A stretch of DNA of 39,779 nt, taken from contig JAFAZN010000341.1 of NCBI GenBank assembly GCA_019239775.1, forward strand, positions 1 through 39,779, read 5' to 3'. Shown piece after piece: positions 31,171 through 38,118 of this stretch (its first letter is position 1; the number at the start of each line of letters is the position of its first letter). The notes under the pieces were generated by a model. The model worked only from the letters and a program-made list of their open reading frames with translations. It made no database searches and was not told the DNA's origin. The DNA comes from Chloroflexota bacterium (GTDB lineage Bacteria > Chloroflexota > UBA6077 > CF-72). The translations under genes were made by a program, and so were the position numbers.

Positions 31171-32037
31171 ATGGAAATCATCGATGCGCAGATCCATGAG
31201 GTGAAGCCGCCGGTTCCTGTCGACGAGAAGTACGGCGACGCGGTGCGATTGCTGGTGGGTGTCGAGATCTGCCGAGAAGCGATGGACGCCGTCGGAGTCG
31301 ACGCAGCGCTGTTGTTTGCACCACAGGAATACATGGATGCGGCGGTTGCGCGCTATCCCGATCGCTTCGCCGGCGCGCTCACGTTCGACTACGCCGCCGA
31401 TGACATCGAGGACCAGGTCGCCAATTATCGCAAGCGACCGGGGATGCTGGCCGGGCGAAACCTGGTTGCGAATGCAGTTACCGCGGAATTGCGGCCCGAG
31501 TTTCGCGCCGGCAAGTTCGACCGTCTGTGGGCGGCCGCAGAAAAGTACGACCTGCCACTGTTTTTCTCGACACATGGCCAGGCCGACGTCATGGGCTTAG
31601 TCGCGGAACGCCACCCCCGGTTGACGATGATCATCGATCACCTCGGCCTGAGCCAGTCGCCGGTGTCGCCTCCGCGACCGGACCCGTGGGACCGATTGCC
31701 TGGCATTCTTGGACTGGCCAAGTATCCCAACGTGCACGTCAAATTCAGTGGCGCCCCGCTGCTGTCAAGCGAGCCATACCCACACAAGGATCTGTGGCCA
31801 CAGCTCCACAAGATCATCGACGCGTTCACGCCGGATCGATTGATGTGGGGCACAGACTTCACGCGCATGCGCTGGGTGCCGGGGCCAGGTGCTCAATTGG
31901 CCCCGCGCAACCAGTGGCGGCTGTACAGCGATTGTCTCAACTATTTGCGCGATACCAGCGAGCTTGGAGCATCGGACAAGGAGAAAATGTTCTCCACAAC
32001 CATTAGACGCGTGCTGCGCTGGCCGAAGCCGGCGTAG
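31171..32037 (+). CDS. Amidohydrolase-2 family metal-dependent hydrolase/decarboxylase
   Basis: A 288-residue TIM-barrel protein of the amidohydrolase-related (ACMSD / 2-pyrone-4,6-dicarboxylate hydrolase-like) family. Motifs: IIDAQIHE at the N-terminus, PLFFSTHG near residue 130, MIIDHLG near 155 and LMWGTDFTRM near 230, giving the usual His, His and Asp ligands. Such enzymes hydrolyse lactones or decarboxylate aromatic acids in ring-cleavage pathways. Downstream of the cupin protein, it hints at aromatic degradation. Its last 35 bases overlap the convergent flavin monooxygenase gene. Confidence 0.9.
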   Translation: MEIIDAQIHEVKPPVPVDEKYGDAVRLLVGVEICREAMDAVGVDAALLFAPQEYMDAAVARYPDRFAGALTFDYAADDIEDQVANYRKRPGMLAGRNLVANAVTAELRPEFRAGKFDRLWAAAEKYDLPLFFSTHGQADVMGLVAERHPRLTMIIDHLGLSQSPVSPPRPDPWDRLPGILGLAKYPNVHVKFSGAPLLSSEPYPHKDLWPQLHKIIDAFTPDRLMWGTDFTRMRWVPGPGAQLAPRNQWRLYSDCLNYLRDTSELGASDKEKMFSTTIRRVLRWPKPA

Positions 32038-32872
32038 CTGAAACCGGTGCGTACTGTCGGATGTCCGCTTCCGCCGCATCGACTCCACGATCATTTGCCG
32101 GTCGCACGAGCAACCGACTGACTCCAAGCTCGGCGTAGGCGTCGATGGTCGCGGAGGTCACCGGCTCACGCGGCGCAATCGTGATTTCGATATCCCCGAG
32201 ATCGGCCGGACGATCGTAGCGCTGCTTTGCGGCCTCGATCGTCTGGATGATCTCACGTGTCTGGTCCAAGTTCATGGCATAGCCGTACCAGCCTGAGGCG
32301 TAGCGGACCGTACGTTTAATTGCACCCTCTGCGCGACCACCGACGACAAATGGTGGGTGCGGCTGCTGCACCGGGCGGGGGTACGCATTGATGCCTTCGA
32401 AGCTGACATGTCGGCCGGAGTAGTGCGGATGTTCCATTGTCCACAGCGCGATCATGGCGTTGAGATAGTCGTCAGCGCGCGAGCCACGTTGCGACATCGG
32501 TGCCGCCATTGCTCGCGCTTCCTCCTCGATTCCACCGACGCCAATACCGACGATGAGACGACCTCCGCACAGCACGTCGACACTGGCAAGCTGCTTCGCC
32601 AGAAGCAGTGGATTGTGCTGCGGCAACAGGAGCACGCCCGTTGCCAGCTTCAGCGTGTGCGTTTTCGCGGCCAGGTAGCCGAGCACCGCCATCGAATCCA
32701 GAAACGGCGTCGTTCCAGGGCGAGGTGTTTGGCCAGCTGGAAGGTCAGGTAGCACGATGTGCTCCGCGGTCCAGAGCGATTCATACCCAAGCTCCTCGGC
32801 GAGTGACGCGAGGCGTCCGAACTCAGGGACAGCGAGGGTTCCTACGTTGATACCAGCGAGGCCTATCTTCAT
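32003..32872 (-). CDS. LLM-class F420-type oxidoreductase
   Basis: A 289-residue luciferase-like enzyme of the F420-dependent (TIGR03619-like) type. Characteristic stretches: LGYESLWTAEHIVLPD, ATGVLLLPQHNPLLLAKQLA, VDVLCGGRLIVGIGVGG and the AYPRPVQQPHPPFVVGG motif. It is shorter than the first LLM enzyme of this window (368), as usual for this subgroup. An AAGGAG lies almost against the start; the ATG at 32870-32872 and the GTG one codon upstream are both possible. It is a single gene on the minus strand. Confidence 0.9.
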   Translation of the reverse strand: MKIGLAGINVGTLAVPEFGRLASLAEELGYESLWTAEHIVLPDLPAGQTPRPGTTPFLDSMAVLGYLAAKTHTLKLATGVLLLPQHNPLLLAKQLASVDVLCGGRLIVGIGVGGIEEEARAMAAPMSQRGSRADDYLNAMIALWTMEHPHYSGRHVSFEGINAYPRPVQQPHPPFVVGGRAEGAIKRTVRYASGWYGYAMNLDQTREIIQTIEAAKQRYDRPADLGDIEITIAPREPVTSATIDAYAELGVSRLLVRPANDRGVDAAEADIRQYAPVSATPASASAARV

Positions 32873-32974
32873 CACTCCTTCTTTGTACAGTCCAGCTCGA
32901 GGCGCGGCGGCGGGGTGGCGAATTTGCGGGCTGCCCGAGCCTCACGTTATTGTTGAGTTCCCGAGTCGGCTTTT

Positions 32975-34228
32975 ATGGCTTTTCCCGCAAGTGCTGTCGG
33001 CGCCCGCCGCGCTGCCTCTTTTCCCTCGCACATCGTCGTTACTGCCGCGGCAGTTGCCATCGCACTGGTCATCCTGGTAGCGGCCCAGCAGAGCCAACCG
33101 CGCCTGGCGCTGTACTGGGTCCTCGGCCTCGGCGTTGGCCTTGTGCTGCAGCGCGGACGGCTGTGCTTTGCAGGCGCGTTCCGCGATCTGTTTCTGATGC
33201 GCAACGGCGGCATGTTGCGCGCCATTCTTGTTGGTCTGGCCATGGCCGCACCGGTCTTCGCGCTGATCGAGGCGCGCGCGGTCCCCGAGCCAGGCTTCGG
33301 CGCGCTGGCCAGCGGCGCGCATGTCGTGCCGCTTGGGCTGAACCTGCCGGTCGGAGGCGTGCTGTTCGGGATTGGCATGGTCGTGGCCGGCGGATGCGTT
33401 TCGGGCACGCTGTATCGGATCGGCGAGGGCTACCTCGCTTCGTGGGCCTCGCTGTTCGGCATCCTGGTCGGATTGAGCGCGGCCGCGCATACCTGGAACG
33501 CCTGGTATACGTTCACGATTCAGTCGGCGCCGCTCGGCTGGTTGCCAACGTCAGTCGGCTACGGCGGCGCCGTGGTGCTGACGTGGCTTGCATTGGCCGC
33601 CGCGTATGTCGGCACGTTCTGGTGGGAGAGCCGCGGCGCGTCGGGCCCGGGGTTCACGGTGCCGAGCAACCGCAAAACGGTCGGAGATCCAGTCACCCTG
33701 GGCGATCACCTTCGGGCGGTTTACCGAAACGTGCTCGGGAAGGGCTGGCCACCGCTGGCAGCCGTGACCGCACTCGTCCTGCTGAACATCGCCGCGTTCC
33801 TGGTTGATACGCCCCTGGGCGTTACGGGTGAGCTCGCAGCCTGGGCCGACCGTGCCGCCGGGCTCGTGGGACTGGCGGCGGGGCCGCTGCTCGGTGTGGA
33901 CACGCTCGCTGGTTGCAGCCTCGCGGTTGGCGCGAATGGCGTGATCAATCCCACCACCCTTCTGGATGCCGGACTCGTCTTCGGCGCCCTCATCGCCGCG
34001 CTGGCTGCTCGCGAGTTCAAGGTGCGCGTTGCGCGCCAGCGGCGACGCTATGTGCAGTCATTCGCCGGCGGCGCGCTGATGGGTTACGGCGCAGGGATTG
34101 GAATTGGGTGCACGATCGGCGCGTTCTTCTCAGCAATTCCGTCGCTCGGATTGAGCGGCTGGATCTTTGGGCTTGCGCTGCTCCTGGGCGCCGCTGTCGG
34201 GACGCAGGTCATTCGACGAATCGCGTAG
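32975..34228 (+). CDS. tsuA: YeeE/YedE-family thiosulfate transporter-like membrane protein
   Basis: A 417-residue membrane protein with roughly nine or ten hydrophobic segments in two homologous halves. The conserved cysteines of the family are visible: Cys64 in RGRLCFAGAFRD, Cys141 in VAGGCVSGTLYRIGEG, Cys314 in LAGCSLAVGANG and Cys379 in GIGCTIGAFFSA. In TsuA such cysteines relay thiosulfate through the membrane by hydrogen bonds. The TusA-like gene follows 25 bases later, the classical partner. ATG at 32975; a longer plus frame in this region is a shadow. Thiosulfate (or a related sulfur anion) import is the likely role. Confidence 0.88.
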   Translation: MAFPASAVGARRAASFPSHIVVTAAAVAIALVILVAAQQSQPRLALYWVLGLGVGLVLQRGRLCFAGAFRDLFLMRNGGMLRAILVGLAMAAPVFALIEARAVPEPGFGALASGAHVVPLGLNLPVGGVLFGIGMVVAGGCVSGTLYRIGEGYLASWASLFGILVGLSAAAHTWNAWYTFTIQSAPLGWLPTSVGYGGAVVLTWLALAAAYVGTFWWESRGASGPGFTVPSNRKTVGDPVTLGDHLRAVYRNVLGKGWPPLAAVTALVLLNIAAFLVDTPLGVTGELAAWADRAAGLVGLAAGPLLGVDTLAGCSLAVGANGVINPTTLLDAGLVFGALIAALAAREFKVRVARQRRRYVQSFAGGALMGYGAGIGIGCTIGAFFSAIPSLGLSGWIFGLALLLGAAVGTQVIRRIA

Positions 34229-34253
34229 AACCGAAGGAGCACAAAGCAGAAAC

Positions 34254-34547
34254 ATGAGCAAGCAGCTGGACGTCCGCGGAGAGATCTGTCCGTATCCGAT
34301 GATGAAAGCGTCGGAGGCACTGAAGAACCTGTCGAGCGGCGAGAGCCTCCAGGTTCTGACCGACCATGCACCGGCTCTCAGTACCATTCCCTGGGAGGCC
34401 GCCAAGCAGGGCTATCGTGCGTCGATCGAGCGCGTTGGCTCGCCCGAATGGCTGATTACGCTGGAGCCGGCTGAAGGACGTAGCCAGGCTGAGCTGGTGG
34501 CGGACCTGGGCCAGCAGCTCGAGGCTGTCGGAGCGCTGGACGACTAA
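34254..34547 (+). CDS. tsuB: TusA/SirA-like sulfurtransferase (TsuB-type)
   Basis: A 97-residue protein starting MSKQLDVRGEICPYPMMKAS, with the family CPxP motif at Cys12-Pro13-Tyr-Pro15. The fold continues through GESLQVLTDHAPALSTIPWE. The Cys carries a persulfide or reduces thiosulfate arriving through the membrane partner. AAGGAG lies about 14 bases before the ATG. It sits directly after the YeeE/YedE gene, which supports the TsuA-TsuB reading; unlike most TusA it has a C-terminal tail of about 20 acidic/Gln residues. Confidence 0.9.
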   Translation: MSKQLDVRGEICPYPMMKASEALKNLSSGESLQVLTDHAPALSTIPWEAAKQGYRASIERVGSPEWLITLEPAEGRSQAELVADLGQQLEAVGALDD

Positions 34548-34669
34548 GCATGGCAGGCAAGATCGTTAATCCGCTGCTCACCGCCAATCCACCCTCGCAT
34601 TGAGGACCATCCGATTGTGCCCCGAGTTCCGGGGCTGCTGCTCCGGTCGTCATTGGTGATGGGCGCTGG

Positions 34670-35770
34670 GTGCTGGACCGTTCGCTCGACCGACGGTCGC
34701 TGCTGAAGGGTGCGAGTGGAGCCGCGGTTACCGCGTTAGTGGCCGCCGCGTGCGGACCGGCGAGCCCTTCGGGACCTCCGACCTCGGTGGCCAATCCGGC
34801 CCCGACTGCTGCGTCGACAACAGCGATCGTTCAGCCAACAGCGGTCGTTCCTGGTGCGACGGCTGCTGAGACCGTCTACGTCTTCAACGTTGGCTCCAAA
34901 GACGTGACGTTGATCGACGCCGCGGCGCGCCAGGCGCGCGAGACGCGTCCGCTCGGTGCGGCAGTCCGCTGGTTGTCCAACGAACAGACGTACTGGGACG
35001 GTCAGCTCGTGTGGACGTACGATTTTCCCGATAACAAGCTCCAGGCGATTGGCATCGATCCGCGCAACGTCGCCGTATCGAAGACCATTCCGGACCTCGG
35101 CAATGGTCCAGGTCACAGTCTGATGTTGCTGCCAGACAAGAAGACCGCGGCCATCAATGTGGCTGGCGACAACATGATCGCGGTCATTGACGTCGCCTCG
35201 GGTCAGATCATGCGCAAGGTGCCAACTGGCAAGTTCCCGTGTGATCTGCATTTTTCACCGGATGGTCACTACGCCTATACGCCGGAACGCGACCAGGACA
35301 CGGTCTCGATGTTCGACACGACCACGTGGAGTCTGGTCAAGACAGTGAACTTTCCAGCTGGCAGCCAGCCGTACATGCTGCGCGTTTCGCCCGATGGCAA
35401 CGAGGTCTGGGTGCAGACCGGCAAGGTGGATGAGAACACCGTGCTCAGTGCGGAGGACCTGTCCACATTGGCGACAATGCCGACCGGCAAGGGTCCGGTC
35501 ACCAACGCCTGGACGATCGACGGGAAGTATTCCGTCGTCAGCAACTCGGCCGACACGTTCGCTTCGGTCTTCGATTCCAAGAGCTATAAAGAAGTGGCGC
35601 GCCTGATGGTCGGTCAGGGCGCATCGAATATCGGGTTCACCCGCGATGGGACGACCGGATTCATGTCGGTGACCGGCGCCAACTCCGTGGCGGTTATCGA
35701 TATGTCCAAGCTGAACGTGGTGAGTCAGCTCAAGGCAGGGACGCAACCGCAGGGACTGATCGTCCTGTAG
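34670..35770 (+). CDS. Tat lipoprotein with YVTN/YncE-type beta-propeller
   Basis: A 366-residue exported protein from the GTG at 34670 (no clear ribosome site). Residues 1-30 hold a twin-arginine motif (DRRSLLKGASG) and a lipobox near ALVAAAC. A Pro/Ala/Thr linker is followed from about residue 60 by propeller blades with repeats such as IAVIDVASGQIMRKVPTGKF, VSMFDTTTWSLVKTVNFPAG and VAVIDMSKLNVVSQLKAGTQ. YncE-like propellers are often found beside metal- or sulfur-related genes; ligand unknown. Its 3' end overlaps the convergent membrane-protein gene by 41 bases. Confidence 0.88.
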   Translation: MLDRSLDRRSLLKGASGAAVTALVAAACGPASPSGPPTSVANPAPTAASTTAIVQPTAVVPGATAAETVYVFNVGSKDVTLIDAAARQARETRPLGAAVRWLSNEQTYWDGQLVWTYDFPDNKLQAIGIDPRNVAVSKTIPDLGNGPGHSLMLLPDKKTAAINVAGDNMIAVIDVASGQIMRKVPTGKFPCDLHFSPDGHYAYTPERDQDTVSMFDTTTWSLVKTVNFPAGSQPYMLRVSPDGNEVWVQTGKVDENTVLSAEDLSTLATMPTGKGPVTNAWTIDGKYSVVSNSADTFASVFDSKSYKEVARLMVGQGASNIGFTRDGTTGFMSVTGANSVAVIDMSKLNVVSQLKAGTQPQGLIVL

Positions 35771-36404
35771 CGATTGCTATTAGGACCAGTCCAAAGGCGG
35801 CTTCGGCGCCGACGTGCTGTCGCAAGACCGCCGCGAAGATGAGCAGCGCGACGGGGATCCTGGCGGCGCCGCCCTGGTAAACCGTCCAGGCGCCGGTCGC
35901 TACAGCGGGTATCCGACTCAGGCTGATCGCGAATCCCCCGCTAACTGGCAGCGTGGTAGCGACAAACGCCAGCCAGGTCACTGTCGAGCCGACGCGGACC
36001 GCCAAGTCATTGCGGCGGGTCAGGCTCAGCGCGACCAGAAGAAGTGAGGCGGCCCAGGCGGCCCCGGTGACGTTCCCCAAGACATTCACCCAGGTGGTAG
36101 ACCAGAGCGCGTCGGCAGTCGTTGGATCGGCTTGCGCCAGCATGCCAACTGCGATTCCGTCCACCGCAACATACAGACTGTTGCAGGCCGCGAAGATGGC
36201 CAACACCGCGTGTGCGGCTTTCGAGTTCGTCAGGCGCCAGAGACTGGCCACCAGGAGGGGGTAGCCGAGCAGCAGCAGGACGTGCAGCGGCACCCACCAC
36301 GGGCTCGCGCTACGGACCGTCTCGCTGACCGATTCGCCTGTGGCACCCGGGTGCACGACCTCCAGGGCCGCCAGGCAGAGCGGAACCAGACTCCAGGCGC
36401 GCAC
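35730..36404 (-). CDS. Integral membrane protein of unknown function
   Basis: About 224 residues with six or seven predicted hydrophobic helices (for example WVPLHVLLLLGYPLLVASLW, VLGNVTGAAWAASLLLVALS and VALLIFAAVLRQHVG). I do not recognise a named family with confidence; it resembles DUF4386-like membrane proteins. The start is open: TTG at 36458, GTG at 36440 or GTG at 36404, none with a good ribosome site; I show the last because it sits just before the first helix. The 5' region is divergent from the bis-histidine membrane protein. Confidence 0.65.
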   Translation of the reverse strand: MRAWSLVPLCLAALEVVHPGATGESVSETVRSASPWWVPLHVLLLLGYPLLVASLWRLTNSKAAHAVLAIFAACNSLYVAVDGIAVGMLAQADPTTADALWSTTWVNVLGNVTGAAWAASLLLVALSLTRRNDLAVRVGSTVTWLAFVATTLPVSGGFAISLSRIPAVATGAWTVYQGGAARIPVALLIFAAVLRQHVGAEAAFGLVLIAIATGRSVPAVASLP

Positions 36405-36448
36405 CGTGCCATTCTTGCAACCCTCGGGAGGCCCTGGCACACTCCAGC

Positions 36449-37276
36449 GTGCGACCAAGCCGAGCGAGTATCCAAAGGGCGGACCTCGGCTTCGCGTGCA
36501 TTATTCTCGGCTGCCTCTGGACTGTCGCGGCGGTTGCACTGATCATCGAGGCAGGTCCATCACGCGGCCGTTCGGTGCAGGCGCTGTTCGCGCTCGCTTG
36601 CCTGGTAGGCACCACCGGCTGCGCGATGCTGGCATTTGCGTTCTTTCCCCGCTTCGTGCAACGCCTGCGCATCCTGGGCTGGCTGACGGTGGTTGTCGCC
36701 AGTCTGCTGGCAATTGGCGTCGTGTGGTCCGCATGGCAGCTTCCCCCTGAAGACCTTCAGTTGTTCGCGAATCCGGGTGATGCGCGCGATTCGTCCAACC
36801 TGGCAGTAGCGGCCTCACTGATCATGCTCACCTGCAGTATCAGTCTGATCACGGCGCGGCTCATCTCGAACCAGGCCTCACAGCACCGCTTTCATCCGGC
36901 CGGAGCCGTGCAGGCGATTTTCCTGATGTTCTGGCGACAGCACAAGCTCGTTGGCTGGATGGCACTTGCGCTATCCGGCGCTCACAGCGTGTATTTTCTC
37001 CGCTATCCACGCGGGCTCGAGGAACAGTGGACCGGCATTGTCGCGTTCGCGTTGCTCGGCTTATTGGGAGTGATCGGACTATTCACGTCCTACCGAACGT
37101 CGCTAGCCCTCTGGGTTCATCGTGCAATCGCGGCGCTGCTTGCGGTCGTACTCACGCTGCACTGGCCGCCAATCCTCTATGCCGAAGCCGGCGCACTGGT
37201 CGTGCTGGGTATCACCGCGCTAGTCAACCTGAAGCTCGCGACGATTATTGTGCAGCGGGTGCTCGGCAGCGAATGA
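36449..37276 (+). CDS. Bis-histidine membrane protein (ferric reductase/cytochrome b-like)
   Basis: A 275-residue membrane protein with about seven hydrophobic segments. In the C-terminal half two consecutive helices each carry a pair of histidines 14 residues apart: His165/His179 (HKLVGWMALALSGAH) and His224/His238 (HRAIAALLAVVLTLH). That is the spacing used by ferric reductase-like and b561-type domains to hold two heme b groups. No flavin-binding domain is attached. The GTG at 36449 is the start. Electron transfer across the membrane is inferred from the His pattern alone. Confidence 0.75.
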   Translation: MRPSRASIQRADLGFACIILGCLWTVAAVALIIEAGPSRGRSVQALFALACLVGTTGCAMLAFAFFPRFVQRLRILGWLTVVVASLLAIGVVWSAWQLPPEDLQLFANPGDARDSSNLAVAASLIMLTCSISLITARLISNQASQHRFHPAGAVQAIFLMFWRQHKLVGWMALALSGAHSVYFLRYPRGLEEQWTGIVAFALLGLLGVIGLFTSYRTSLALWVHRAIAALLAVVLTLHWPPILYAEAGALVVLGITALVNLKLATIIVQRVLGSE

Positions 37277-37291
37277 TCGGATCGGAACCAA

Positions 37292-38062
37292 TTATCGCCC
37301 GGCCCAATGGGGCTCGCGTTTCGTAAGAAACGCAGTGATGCCTTCGTGTGCATCGGCCATGAGCGCGTTCATGGTCATGACGTCGCCAGTGTGTGCATAG
37401 GCTGCGTGTTGATCCATGTCGATCTGGGCATAAAACGCGCGCTTGCCAACACCAACGATCAGCGGACTGGCAGCAACAATCTGTCGGGCAATGGTGCGCG
37501 TATGTTCCTCCAGTTGGTCCGCTGGAACCGCCGCGTTGATCAGCCCCCAGTCCGCAGCAGTGCGCGCATCGATACGCTCGCCAGTGAGCAGCAACTGCAG
37601 GGCACGCTTGCGACCAATTGCCCGACTGACCGCCACCATCGGCGTTGAGCAGAACAGGCCGATCTTGACACCTGGCGTTCCAAACGATGCAGCGTCGTCC
37701 GCGAACGCCAGGTCACACGTTGCGACGAGCTGGCAGCCCGCTGCGGTCGCAACACCGCGCACCATCGCAATCACCGGTTGCGGGATGTGCTGAATGGTGG
37801 TCATCAGACGCGTGCACTGGTCGAAGATGGCCTGATACTCGCGCGCGGAGCGATCGACCAGTTCGCCGAGGTCGTGGCCCGAGGAGAAGACCTTGCCTGC
37901 CGCTTGCAGGACTACGACGGAGATGTCACTGCGCTGGCCGATGTCCTCCAACGCGCATGTCAGCTGCTGCATCAGCTCCATCGAGAGCGCGTTGCGCCGC
38001 TCGGGGCGATTGAGCGTGAGCGTGGCGATGTGTTCTTCCGAATCGCTTTCGATGTTCAACAT
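37292..38062 (-). CDS. Enoyl-CoA hydratase/isomerase family protein, ECHDC3-like
   Basis: A 256-residue crotonase-fold protein. Marks: RRNALSMELM (CoA-binding), AGKVFSSGHDLGEL (oxyanion region) and GVATAAGCQLVATCDLAFAD followed by FGTPGVKIGLFC. The positions of the two catalytic glutamates of true hydratases look replaced (GVATAAG, FGTPG), as in ECHDC3-type proteins, so hydratase activity should not be assumed. ATG at 38060-38062 has AGGAG ten bases upstream; the longer frame to 38191 lacks family similarity. It converges with the bis-histidine gene (15 bases apart). Confidence 0.88.
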   Translation of the reverse strand: MLNIESDSEEHIATLTLNRPERRNALSMELMQQLTCALEDIGQRSDISVVVLQAAGKVFSSGHDLGELVDRSAREYQAIFDQCTRLMTTIQHIPQPVIAMVRGVATAAGCQLVATCDLAFADDAASFGTPGVKIGLFCSTPMVAVSRAIGRKRALQLLLTGERIDARTAADWGLINAAVPADQLEEHTRTIARQIVAASPLIVGVGKRAFYAQIDMDQHAAYAHTGDVMTMNALMADAHEGITAFLTKREPHWAGR

Positions 38063-38118
38063 TTGAGGGCAGCTCCTGGTCGGCGCTCTGGGTTGTTCAA
38101 GTACTGTAGCGCGACCCG

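Noticed and set aside
32942..33490. 182-codon minus-strand frame
   Set aside because: Antisense to the YeeE/YedE gene with its conserved cysteines and hydrophobic helices; composition is charged and shadow-like.
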